64,000 bases of DNA, from assembly GCF_037392515.1 (NCBI RefSeq), contig NC_090291.1, positions 36,975,001 through 37,039,000 of the forward strand, read 5' to 3'. How positions within the stretch are numbered: the stretch's first letter is position 1; the number at the start of each line of letters is the position of its first letter. The stretch comes from Haliotis asinina. Taxonomy: Eukaryota; Mollusca; Gastropoda; Lepetellida; Haliotidae. The translations under genes and the position numbers were made by a program. The notes under the pieces were generated by a model. The model made no database searches. It saw only the letters and a list, made by a program, of their open reading frames with translations, and had not been told where the DNA came from. Shown here one piece after another: positions 46,139 to 58,521 of the stretch.

Positions 46139-49100
46139 TCATGCAGTGCCAAGGAACTTCTCATCTTCAGCAATCTCCTTCAGAAGTAAACAGAATTCTG
46201 CCTTCAAACGACACGCTTCAGAATTGTCAACTTCTTTAACATCACTGAACTCTATTGAGCAGCTGTTCCTGCTTTCCAGACGTGATTCTACCAAGTCCTC
46301 GGTTACTTCTGCATCTGATCTGTTGTGGACAGGAGATGTATGTGTCTCCTGCTTTGACCATACAGAGCTTCCAGACTCCTCATCATCTACACTGCCTGGA
46401 ACAGATGAATGTTTCCCTCCCCGATCAAACTGGACGATATTCTCAGTTGCTTCAACTCCTATGCTAACCTTTCTCTGCTTTGACCTTTCAAAGCTCCCGG
46501 ACTCATCGTCACCAACAATGCCTACACCTGGTTTTCTCTCCCAATGATTCTCTGTTACCTCAGCATCTACCCCCTTCTGGCTCTTGCTCGAATAATCTGG
46601 AATTTTCTTGTCCGGTCCTGGCCAAACCTGACTCACACAAGAGTCATCGTCTGTGCTGCTTTCATCTTCGCTGGAGTCTGTGTAGTCACACAACAGTCTG
46701 ACATTGCACTGGTGAGATGGGAGAGTGTCTGATGGAATGGCAAGCAGTTTTAGTGGTAATGGCTGACTGATGTTTGATGTGCAGGATGAAGTTGATAGTT
46801 CCATGACTGCAGACGCTACAGGTGGTGAAATGAGCGAACAAAGATGATCAGTGTCTAATGCTGAGGAAGTTTTGGTTTTCTGTGGGTCATCATTGCACAT
46901 TCGGGAGTTATTAACACATGTTTTTGATCTGTCCGAAGTGCTAGTAACTAATGGTAACATCAGTGGGGCAGGTGGACCAGTTTCAGCATCATCCATGTTT
47001 GTCAAGTTGAAACAAAGAGAATTGTCTCGACTTTCTAACCTTGAAACTGCCTTTTCGTTATTCTCATTGTTTGAACACCTGTTCATATCAGTGATGCCCA
47101 GCTGTGTGTCTACTTTAGCAACACTATTCCCATATGCCAGGCACCTGTCAGTATCATCACTAATCTCCACAGGATGTGTTGCCACAGAAAGATTTCTGTC
47201 AACAGGACATATTGTGCTTTCTCCAAACTGACCAATGACAACCTTAACATCTGTGGCAAGAGCTGTCTCCTGAGGCAACAGAGGACAATGGTTCTGACTG
47301 GATGAAAGCAGTGTGTCTACACTGGATGGCATCTTTGTAGAAGTGCTGGTAAGAGTTACAGACCCTGCTGATTCCACTGATCCCTGACTTCTGCTGGATA
47401 AAGGCAGAAGTTGAAACATCCTGTGAGCATCATCCATATCAGAGAAGACTGACGATTCTGTAAGCAAGTGTGCGACTGGCTCTGTGTCTGTCTGACAGAT
47501 ATATGTATCTGAATGGTGAGGTTCACCATTTCCACAACCCACAAAACTGGAAGGCTGATCGTTAGTGTCTATGGACATTGCTCCTATGTTTGGCCTGTTG
47601 CCTGAGGTTAACTGTTCTTCAGTGGCATACATGCTGGAAATGTTTGTGTTTCCTGAATCCCTTCCTGATGGCAATGGATCCTGCCACTCTGAAATAGCAG
47701 TTCCAAGAGCTTCACCAAGACTTAAGTCCAGAAGGTCTCTTTTCTGCACAGTTATCTGTGTGGAGATCTCGGTCTCAGATTCTGTCTCAGTTGTAAGAGT
47801 CCAACTCTCTGAGTCCTGCATCGGAGGTAACGGGAAGAAGAAGACATCTGATTCAGGGTCCGTGTAGGACACTGTTGCTGAAGGATTTTTTGATCCAAGA
47901 ACTACATTCTGGGCAGGACTGAATTCCTCAAACTTCTTGACCATCTGTCCTAGCTCTGGATTGTCATAGTAGAAATGGCGGAGATGAGAAAGGTTGGGAG
48001 CTGGCTGTGGATGAGAGTCAGTTTCATTACCCGCAGATGGGAGTGCTTTTTTTCTGCATCCCTTCTCTGGGTTCCATAATCCTGTTTCTTGGCTTTGTAC
48101 TTTTCTGAGAGTCTCTGCAGATAAAAGATACATATAACAGATGCTACGTACATGCGGGTATAAAGTGCAGCTTAATTTCAAAGTGGTAAAAAGTTCATTG
48201 GTCCTGAGAGTCTGTAGTGAGTCCGGCATAAATTTTCGTTCACTCTCATCTTTTTCTGTAACAAACTGACGTATTCAGAACTAGAGCACAAATATAGCCG
48301 GAAAATTCTTCAGCATATTTTAAACCAGGTCCTTTATTTTTTCCCACCATAATTTAGTAGTTTTGGGCTTGCATGAATTTCAAATATTATCATGCTACCA
48401 TGTCACTGATCCTAACGACCAGATCCATTGTGGACATTCCTACCAGTACAGGAAGCTATTCTTAGCGACCAAAGACATAATGTGGAAATCAAACCGAACT
48501 CTTGCAACTGATCTTTATTACATAAGGGTGAGTGTATTATTACCTGTACATTCAGCAACAAATGTGTTTAACTACCTATAATCCCATAAACCAATCAGAA
48601 TTAACCTTTTGACCTTGACATAGAAGACTAAAGGAACTTCACATTTTGCTTCTGACTGAAATCCATAAACTGAACACCTTGACTATTAACATAAACAGGT
48701 CAGTGAACTTTCACTTTTATAGACCCATAATGACTTGTACAAACATGCCTTTACAATACATACTTTGAGGTTATGTGAATGCAAATGTTTTGGAGGGTTG
48801 GCTTCAAGTTCACTCTGGTAAAATTTAGCAAATAATGCACTCACTCCTTCTCGCTCTGATCCTCACCTGAGAAATCCTCCTGACCTCCCTGAAAGAATGC
48901 CCTGCAGATGGCTCCAAAAGCCTCTCTCTGTGCCTCCATCAGACGCAAGTGTGACTTGCACTGGATGTGTCTCTCATAGCGAACCCTGGACATCAACACT
49001 TTGTGACACAGCATGCAATGGTGGACCTCCTTCAGGTGCTGGGTAAGTTTGTGTGCTCGTGCCTCCAGCTGAAACCAGAACACATTTAACAAGATTCAAA

Positions 49101-52100
49101 TCTCCAGCCTCCAGTTAAAGAATGAGTGAATGAGTTTGGTTTTACAACACGTTTAGCAATATTCCAGCAATATCACGGTAGAGAACACCAATCATGGGCT
49201 TCCTACATTGTACACATGTGGGGAACAGAACTTTGGTCTTAATGTGTCCCCACAGCCTCTCGCCCAGTAAATGACAAATACATTCCAAAAACATGCTCTC
49301 ACAGCTTGGTCAGTGATGTTTTGTAATTCTTTGTAATTCAACAATTGTTTACGAACAATTTAAATGATTTACTCATCAAACATCGAAGAACACAAAACAG
49401 GCACAGGTTAGGATAGAAAGAAATGCAAACATGTCAATAAAGCATGAATAAACAGTTGTGGAGAATATTCACTTTAAACCGAAACAGTACATGAATGAAG
49501 TCATGGCCGAAGAAAGTACCAACTGATTCAACTGATAAATCGACAAATCTAGACTTGAACTGCTATTCCAAACAAACTGGAAAATGCAGTCTACAACATT
49601 TTAGTTGCACAGCCAAAATGCTAAAAACTCACCTTACCTTATTTTTAAAGGCAACATGGCAGGAGAGGCACTTGTGTGGGTGGACAACGGTGACATGTTC
49701 CCTCATGATGTGTCTGAGACGGGTACAGAAAGTGTTGCAATACACACACTTCCTTAGTCGGAGGCGTGGCTGGGTCAGCTGATTTCCCTGTATTATGTTG
49801 AATGTGATGCGACGTGTATTCTCCTTCTCCACTTCTACCCGGCTGTCAAGTCTACCTTTCATCTTACCATGTGACTTGACGCAGTCTGTCCTCGGCTTCA
49901 TAGTATTACATTTGGAGGAAGACTTTGATGCCCTGTTCTTGTATTTCCTCCTATGTCTATCCACACAGTCCACACTCCTGCCTAACAATCCCCTGTGATG
50001 GTTGCTACCTGTATCTTCTGATGAATGTTTTTTCTTTTCAGAGACTTCACACTTGTTTGAATGTCTGACTGTATCATTTCTTCTACCTACCTTGCTACTA
50101 TACTTGCTTTTTGAGATAACATTCTCATTCTCAGACCTGCTCCTGTTCTTTCTTGTATGTCTGTGATTCACAGTCCCATCACACAAGCCAACAGAGCTTT
50201 TCTTTTGATTCAGCTTCCTTTTGTTTCTAAGATCATAGTCCTTCTTGCTTTCAATAAACCTCTTTTTGTAAACTCTATGATGTCTTTCTGATGATCCTTC
50301 AGAATCTTTCCTTGCAGGCCAACTTCCTTCCTCAGTCAGTGTATCACTTGAGACAGTAGTTACTTCTGTAATGGTGACATCACCAGAATCAAGATTCCCT
50401 ACTTCCACAATCTGCCCTAAATACTCTACATCTCCTTTCAACAATCCATCACAAGAAGTATGTACATCAACATCAAGGCTCACACCTTGACTACTGACCT
50501 TCAGATCCCGAGTTAAAGGATCTTCACTGTCTGCAAGACAATTGAGGACCACAGAGTCACTATCTGACAGTTTGGCCTTCTTCAAGGAACAGTGTGCAGC
50601 CACATCTGATGATGACAATCGCTTATGCGATATAACTTTGTGACTCACATCCTGTTCACTTCCAGCCTGGAGCTGTTCCTCGGAAGATTTTTCATGGACT
50701 TTCTCACAATCACCATGGTTACCCTGTGGAACACACTTTCTTGTAGCCATACAGTTCATATCCCGAAGACAAGGAATAACTGTACCTTTACTGTTGTCTG
50801 CATGATTTGATGAACAATATGGCTCGTGAAAGTTGTCTTTCTTGATGCTAGTATATTTTAACTTAATGTCAGAATCTGCATGTATCGCTGACAGAACGCT
50901 TGACGGACAAAGAGCATGTTCCAAGACATTCTCAGAAATCCTTGTGATATCCTTACCATCTGTAGAGTGAGATGTACTTCTTTCCTCGTTACCACTCCTC
51001 GGGGATGTATTTTTCGTGTCTAGACTCAAGGATGCCTTCCTTGGCTCATCAGTGCTGCCTGTATCATCCTTGATTCTCTGTTCATGAGTCCCAACACTGT
51101 ATTGAGTTCTTGACTCTGCAAGTACATGTCTCTTGTAGACACATTCTGGATCAGGAGCCACATCTTCTGCAGCATTAGCAGCAGCAGATTTGGGGAATAA
51201 TCTCAAAGGTGTCAGTGACTTTGAGATCATTTTGGGAGTGACACTGTCACTACGAGTGAAAGAATGTGTGGACACCATCTGACTCTCTCTTTGTCCAGAA
51301 CTCAGGGTGGGGCTCACACTGGGGGCCACACTGTTACTACTGGTAGGGGAAAGAGTGGAATCCAGGGATGTCAGTGTCGTTTTTCCCCATTCTTGTCCTA
51401 TACTCATTGGAGGAGTCACGCTAGTACTATTAGTTGGGGAAAGTGTGTCGAATATCTGTGATGATCTGGGAGAAATGGGTGTCAAAACTTTCTGAGGTGT
51501 AGGATCTACTTCATGATCTCCACATTTTGATGTTATCTCTTTGGCAGGCCCTTGATTTGTCACAGAAAACCTGAGAGGATTTGGACATTTTGCATGTGAA
51601 CACAGTGTTGAATCTTTCTTGATAGGTTCCTTTTGATCATCATGTAATCTTGGCATGGCCATTTTAAATGGAGTCACACCAACAGTTGGAATCACCTGGG
51701 ACTTGAGTTTTCTCTTTCTATTGCAGATCTTACGTTCAAGGGAACATTTTGATGGGGTCACAAATGTCTTGCTTTTACTAAAAGGCGACCTTGCTTCAAC
51801 AGAAAGCGACTTAGCTTGACTTGAACCAAGCTTAACTGAACTTGGGGTGACCTTGAAGTGGTTCATCTGATGAGTTTGGCATGTCTTCGCTTTAAATGGA
51901 AGTCTTTTAACCTCAGGAGACTTCAATAATCTCAGTGGAGATTGAGTGTGGCACAGACGTGTTGTTAATTTTTTAGGTGGTGGGCTCCCTGGACAAGGAG
52001 GAGATTTTAAATGGTTCACTGACGCTTTACTATGGCACCGAGCCGTTGTTGTTTCTCCTGGAAGTGATTCAAACTGTCTTTGCAGGGATTTTCTGTTGCA

Positions 52101-55100
52101 TTCAGCTTGCTCCCAAGAATTGGAAGTCACAAAAGACTCAGCGTGACTTAAAGGAGATTTGAGCAGTAAACTGAATCTATCTCCCAAGCATCTCCTGGTC
52201 ATCCGCCTCCGGTCCTGAACCACGTCTTGACCTTCCTTCTTGACATCCACTGGACTGCACTCAAGCGACCTTGACTTCCTTGCATGTTTTTTCTCCCCTG
52301 CCAACAAAGGTGTCACTACATGCTTCCTGGCAGATACACATGTACGAGGGTTGGTTCGACGGGATACTGGAATTGACTTTGGTTCACTACCTTTGATATT
52401 TTCCGAACAACTATTTTTGCCTGGTTTTGCACGTCTTATGAGAGTTATTTTCAGACCACTTCCCACTGCTTTATCACTCTCCTTGGGTGTTGGGACTTCT
52501 GCCTGAGAATCTTGACTTGTTTTGTCGGAAAGGTTAGGTGGAAGTGAGCCACTTGCAACACTTAAGTGTTCTGGTTTTTGGGACAAGCTGGGACAAGCAG
52601 AGAGACCTGTACATGATACTTCTTTCAGAGATTCATTTGTTTGTTTATTTAAGGTGATTTTATTCCTAGTGACTACAGTGAATGGATCAGGTGTAAACAA
52701 TGGATCCTGCTTGAGTGGTTGTTTGTTCTTCATATGCTTGGCTGTTTTTGTAACTTTCCTTTTTGCATCTTGCAGAGAAGGAGCAACATGACCCAAACTA
52801 ACAGATCGTGGAAGGAAACAGCATGATGATTTTATCTTGGCTAAGCTGGTTTCACTGTCACAGTCTGAAGAGCTTCTGGTTCTGTTTCTAGAAGACACAT
52901 AGTTCAAATATTCAGATGACCAGAATCTTGGAGGAGTTTTAATGCTGTGTTTTCCATTTTGCTTGGGCTTCAAAATTGAAAATCCTGGTCTGTCATTGCA
53001 AGAATCTCTGTCCAGAGCAAACTCTTGACATTTCATCTTCCTCAGATTGTTCTTTTTCAATCCCATTGATGCTTCTGTTGAACTCATTGTTTTTATTTGC
53101 TTTTCAGACATTTTCTTGTCAGAAGTTTTGATAACTTTGGCAGACTTTAGTGGACATCTTAAAGGAACAACTGTTTCTGTGCTGTGAGAGGCATGTCCAA
53201 TTTCTGTTCCGTACAAAGAAGAAAAATCAACATGTTCATTTTTCTGCTGATTTTTCGTGGATGTGTCAATAGGATCTGAATGTCTTCTTCCATTCCTCTT
53301 AACAGATGAAGGACCCTTTTCATTCTTATCACTATGCAATCTCTTTTCAGGTTCCTCACAGCATAAATGACTTGGTTCCCTAACAATGGGATCAGAACAT
53401 CTTGTCTTTTTAGTCGCGTGATATGAATTCTCAATCTCATTTTGAACCCTGAGACGAGGACTGTATCCCTTAGCCTTCTCCTCAACATACATCTTATCTT
53501 CTGTTATTTTGATTTCAGCCCTGTGTCTCACTGTTTTGCCTTTTTCATGAGATGAATGACACTTGCCTTTTTCTCTAAAAGAATAGGGCCGAGCTGCCGA
53601 TGCATTGATTGGATTTGCTTGTCTAAATGTACTGATGACCTCAACATGCCGAACACTTGGTACTGCATCAGAAGACTTAAAGCGTCTCTCCTTACTGCTC
53701 TTGACATCTGATAGGAGACTCTTCTCAGTTCTGTTCCTGTGACGTCCTTTTTCCGTTCTGCGATCACATGGATAATTGTCTGTGACACTGCCCTTAGAAG
53801 ACCGTCTTTTACTTTGTTCACTTCTTTCATTCAAATAAACATGACATGAAGTATTTTCTCTGGTTATATCTGGTGCTTGCTTTTTTTTCTCTATCTTTAA
53901 ATCTAAATGCAGTCTATTTTCACGACTCTTGCCTTCTGCCTGACTTCCCTTTTCTCTGTGAACGTGATGAAAGGAGAGACTTTTGTTAACAGGATGTGGA
54001 GGAATCCTTTCTAAACTGTTATGATGACACTGAATAACTTCTTCAACTGGCTTGTCTTTTACAGTAGATTCTATCCATCTATCTAACCTGGATCTTCGAT
54101 AGCGACCTTCTAATCCTCTCACAAATGATTTGTCTTTACGTTTTTCTGCAGTGTTTTCACACGGAGTCAAGTCATCAGCTGAATCTGAATTGTTACCTTC
54201 TGATCTCAGTACATTCTTTGGCAACTTATCCACATTCAAGTCTGGGCTATCACAGTTCTTTGTAGGAGAGTGATTCTTACTGAGACACCTTTTGTGATGA
54301 TACTCTGTAACAAGTGTCTTTGCACTGGAAACACAATTGTGGTTCTTGTCAGTCTCATCCAAACATCCATCCTTGTGGTCATTCTCTCTGTGAGCACCAT
54401 CTTGTGCGTTTTGACACATTCTGTCCCTACTACTGTTACCATCACGTGTCTCTCTGGAGAGAGAGACTGGTCTGACATCATTGGATGGGACCGAACTGTT
54501 GTGGTTGTACTCAAACACTTCTTGTAAGGGTGTCTGCCTAAAGAGTGTCTTTTTGGTCTGCACTGTGACAGTCTCTTCTCCACAGGTCTCATCATCTCTA
54601 TTCATGCGAGACCTTCGTAAGGTTCCTGTAACAGTTCGACGTGTCACCACTTTCTCCACTTGGACTTCCTCCTGACTAGTATGGAGAGACCTAGACCGGC
54701 ATTGGTATCCCGATTGGTCTCCATATTTCAATTGACAAATTTTTCGGTTGAGAAAGGTCGGACAATTTGTACTTGATCGTGTACTATTCACCATGTTGCT
54801 ATTGTCATGACCTGCTTGCCACTGATGAAATTCAGCATTGTTAAACGCCAAACGTTTATGGTCTGACATGTGATTGTCTGACAACACACCATTAGATCTG
54901 CTAAAGCATTGCTGCTGACACATTGTCATCTTGGACATGTCCTGCACATAATTCCAACTGTAGTCCTGTTGCTGAATCATCCTCATTCTATGTGAACTGT
55001 TCTGGTTTCCATATGGATTCAGGCATGGGTTTTGCAACATTACTGGCTTGAGAGTATTCTGAGACATTGGAAACTGATTGTTCATCTGACTCATCTGTCT

Positions 55101-55472
55101 GCAGTTGAAGTTATTCTGACTCCAGTTCATTGAACTACACTGTGAGATATTCATCATTCTGGTTACCCCCATGTTGTGCTGGGCTCTTCCAGTCCACTGA
55201 TTGTGTGTTATGGAAACATTCTGGTGGATTGGTCCACCTGCCATATTTATGGGACCAGGCTGTCTATAATGCATTGTCATGTTGTTGGGAGTTAATGACT
55301 GAAAACTTCTACACCCAAAATTTCCTCTTCCTCCACCAAATAGCCCTGGACCACAGGAGCTGAAGTTTGTGTTTCCAGAAGCACAGAATCCTATGTTTGT
55401 CTGGGAATAATGAATATTTCCAAAGGCTAAAGTGGGGTCTCCAAGCAACCCTGGACGAAACCTGAAATCCAT
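46139..55472 (-). CDS. Large C2H2 zinc-finger protein (unnamed)
   Basis: Three coding exons on the minus strand (55472-49638, 49068-48867, 48114-46139) join in frame to about 2,670 residues. The first is a single 5.8-kb exon. Zinc fingers straddle the first exon junction: C1909/C1912/H1926/H1931, C1935/C1938/H1951/H1956 and C1963/C1966/H1979/H1985. The rest looks disordered: Asn/Met/Gln-rich N-terminus (MDFRFRPGLLGDPTLAFGNI), a long Lys/Arg/Ser-rich stretch, an S/T-P-rich part (about 1360-1440), another basic stretch before the fingers and an acidic C-terminal third. This fits a nuclear DNA-, RNA- or chromatin-binding protein; no family is recognised. The ATG follows a possible 5' UTR acceptor (CCATTTAACAG). 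The splices are inferred from GT-AG sites that keep the frame and complete fingers 2 and 3. Confidence 0.85.
49126..49262 (-). mobile_element. tRNA-derived SINE (family 1)
   Basis: GAGTGAATGAGTTTGGTTTT, TTTAGCAATATTCCAGCAAT, GAACACCAATCATGGGCTTC and ACATGTGGGGAACAGAACTT. It lies in the first coding intron of the zinc-finger gene. The head is truncated. Confidence 0.7.
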
Positions 55473-55794
55473 TTTCGACTGTTAAATGGTAAACTACCTC
55501 AATGAAGTTTTGATCAAAGAAAATCATCACATTCTCTGAAAAACTCAACACCAATTTCAGAGTTCCTTTTCAAGTTGATGTCTTAATCTTGCAGCCTGGA
55601 TTTTTTATAGTGCCCTGCAAGAAATAAATGAATAAATAAATAACCTATCAAGTATCATTTCAGGTAAGTATTAACAGTCTTCAGAATTTGAATACAAGTT
55701 CAGTGAGACAGCCTAACTTGCAGGTTGCCAGTTTTGGTTCCAAGGTTTCTTCAACACAACAACCATATGTGTCACAGAAGTAAACTATTTGTTT

Positions 55795-56573
55795 CTCTTT
55801 TCAAGGACCCGTACTGTCATATGTATTGCGATACATTGTGATTCAAGGACCCATAGTGCCATATGTATTGCAATTTACTGTGATTCAAGGATCTGTATTG
55901 CTATATGTATTGCGATATACTGTGATTCAAGGACCCCTACCTCCATATGTATTGCAATTTACTGTGATTCAAGGATCTGTATTGCTATATGTATTGCGAT
56001 ATACTGTGATTCAAGGACCCCTACCTCCATATGTATTGCAATTTACTGTGATTCAAGGATCCGTATTGCTATATGTATTGCGATATACTGTGATTCAAGG
56101 ACCCCTACCTCCATATGTATTGCAATTTACTGTGATTCAAGGATCCGTATTGCTATATGTATTGCAATATACTGTGATTCAAGGACCCGTACCTCCATAT
56201 GTATTGCAATTTACTGTGATTCAAGGATCCGTATTGCTATATGTATTGCGATATACTGTGATTCAAGGACCCGTACCTCCATATGTATTGCAATTTACTG
56301 TGATTCAAGGATCCGTATTGCTATATGTATTGCGATATACTGTGATTCAAGGACCCGTACCTCCATATGTATTGCAATTTACTGTGATTCAAGGACCTGT
56401 ATTTCCATATGTATTGCAATTTACTGTGATTCAAGGATCTGTATTGCTATATGTATTGCAACATACTGTGATTCAAGGACCTGTACTGCTATATGTATTG
56501 TAATATAGTGTGAGGCAAGGACCCATATTGATGTACATACTGCGATATATTGCAATTCAAGGACCCATATTGC
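55795..56573 (+). repeat. 42/84-bp higher-order tandem repeat
   Basis: Two 42-bp unit types alternate: type A has GACCC(C/G)TACCTCCATATG and CAATTTACTGTGATTCAAG, type B has GGATC(C/T)GTATTGCTATATG and GATATACTGTGATTCAAG. Together they form an 84-bp dimer repeated through most of the array, with less regular units at both ends. Since 42 is a multiple of three, two plus-strand frames stay open without coding meaning. Confidence 0.92.
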
Positions 56574-56866
56574 TGAGTGAGTGAGTGAGTGAGTGAGTTT
56601 AGATTTATGCCGCGCTCAGCAATATTCCTGCCATATGGCGGCGGTCTGTAAATAATCGAGTCTGGACCAGACAATCCAGTGATCAACAACATGAGCATCG
56701 ATCTGCGCAATTGGGAACCGATGACATGTGTCAACCAAGTCAGCTAGTCTGACCACTCGATCCCGTTAGTCGCCTCTTACGACAAGCATAGTTGCCTTTT
56801 ATGGCAAGCATGGGTTGCTGAAGGCCTATTCTACCCCGGGACCTTCACGGGTCGACCCATATTGCT
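56562..56866 (-). mobile_element. SINE (family 2), full length with 13-bp target duplication
   Basis: The body at 56575-56853 is flanked by perfect GACCCATATTGCT repeats (56562-56574 and 56854-56866). On the plus strand it starts with (GAGT)n and TTTAGATTTATGCCGCGC and ends CGGGACCTTCACGGGTC. It inserted into the 42-bp array, whose sequence resumes after it. The target duplication fixes both ends of this family and shows retroposition. Confidence 0.93.
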
Positions 56867-56945
56867 ATATGTATTACTATATAATGTGATTCAAGTACCT
56901 GTATTGCTATATGTACTGCAATATATTGTGATTCAATGACTTGTC
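56867..56945 (+). repeat. Continuation of the 42-bp array
   Basis: ATATGTATTACTATATAATG, TGATTCAAGTACCTGTATTG and GCAATATATTGTGATTCAAT continue the array past the SINE. A lone partial unit, CTGCAATTCAAGGACCTGTA then TTGCAGTATG, lies at 59045-59074. Confidence 0.8.
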
Positions 56946-58234
56946 TGTCTATATTGTAATGGAATCTAAGTAAATACAGTAAAAGTATCCAAAACATAAT
57001 GTTAACATTGTCCATCACGCATGTCACCTATTTTCGCTATATCATGATCTACCTGCAAATGTCCATTCACATTTTTTTTAACCTTAAAGTAAATAATAAG
57101 ATGGCAACATCATAGACAGTTACCTGGTTCTGAAGTTCACTTACTTGTGTCACTTTAAGGGGGCATGTCCACTGTTGACATCTATGTTTTATCTAGCACT
57201 GAACGTTCCCGGTAGCAGCACTTGTCAGACATGACCTAATTACCACTGCGTGTTACTACGCTATTTATATTCATGCAGGATTTTACTACTGGTGTTTCAT
57301 CCTTCACAGTTATTGTACAGGCTTATGTATTTAGTGTATCTAACTGGTATTTTATTCTATGTCTGGAATCATTGTGCATTGTGGATGATAGCAACAATGT
57401 TTGTCAGGGACTATTTCTTGTGTGACTCCTGCTCCCTGGTTATTTATAGAAAGTAAGTCTGACCGGTGACCCATGTAAACAATGACCTATTACACTCGTT
57501 AATGGCGGTTTTCTGATAACTTCCTTGTTCAGAAGTGTTTTTAAGTGTTTTCCATGATGGATACTGATATAAATTACGCTTGATTGCTGTGAATAATGAA
57601 TTTGATCAATTTGACATTTCTCAGGTTACGGTGACCTGTCAACGTTTTACGTTAGGTTGAGTGACGGTTTATAAACTGAATGTCCGTTTTTATATCAAAA
57701 GCCACATAATCATTATCTGGTATTTTCCTGAAATCTGTGATAGAAATGCATTGTTTTAAGACAGAGAGGACAACATATAATCTCCTGTATTTCCTACATT
57801 TGTACCTCAAACATGACAGTCATTCCATGTTTTGACATTTCTCGCCGACAATCATTCATGGCACTGTTTGACATTCTGTTGTCCGTTTTCTCTGTTTGCT
57901 TTTACCAAATATCTTAGCAATCTCGTTAGTGTCCGAATTATTAAAGGACACGTAGGACAACATAAATTCCTGGAAACAGGGCACATTTACGTTACATTGA
58001 CACCAAGTTGTCAATAGACGTAGCATGCATTTGACGTCTGTCAAAATGTCGTCCTAGTCACTTGGTGTAACTATATCGTTGCCCTTATTCTTGTTATATC
58101 AAATGTCACCACAAAACACAGATGTCCATTGTGTTTAATCTTTTCGGACACTTTTTATCACATGAGGACAACACCAAATGATAAAGAAACTGAATATTTT
58201 GTACATTTCACCTGTCATTTGAGCTGACCACCAA

Positions 58235-58250
58235 CCAAGATGGCGGCCGC
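58235..58250 (+). promoter_or_regulatory. YY1-like motif
   Basis: CCAAGATGGCGGCCGC contains AAGATGGCGGC, the classic YY1 site found near transcription starts of animal housekeeping genes. It lies 2.8 kb upstream of the zinc-finger gene's ATG and 240 bp left of the TATA-type promoter, so it may mark a start for either strand. Confidence 0.5.
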
Positions 58251-58446
58251 TGACGCTACGTTGACAGAAAGATATTGTCCGTTTAATTATAACAAATTGT
58301 CTTGATGTCCTAATTATTTCTACTGTGTCCTAATCAATTTCGGACAAACAGGACAACAACAGGACAATTAGTGATCACTTACTTGTGTTAGAAACAATAC
58401 TGCCTATGCAGTGCTTTGTGTAGGAAAGCCATCAAACCTGTGTTCT

Positions 58447-58521
58447 GATTGGCTGAGAAAGGTCACATGACCTCCTGATGATGCCTATAAATACGATCAC
58501 TGGTCAAGGCCCAAGGACAAC
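58447..58521 (+). promoter_or_regulatory. CCAAT / E-box / TATA promoter-like module
   Basis: In order: an inverted CCAAT box GATTGGCT (58447-58454), palindromic GGTCACATGACC (58461-58472, a USF/TFEB-type E-box) and TATAAATA (58486-58493). Expected initiation is near 58515-58522. A donor-like CACTAG|GTATAT lies at about 58672 and could end a first non-coding exon. No downstream coding exon is seen in the window, so the gene, if any, starts here and continues to the right, or this is a promoter inside a decayed element. Confidence 0.5.

Noticed and set aside
55789-56508. Two overlapping 225-239 codon plus-strand frames
   Set aside because: Same reason: the 42-bp unit keeps frames open. No domain, no gene signals.
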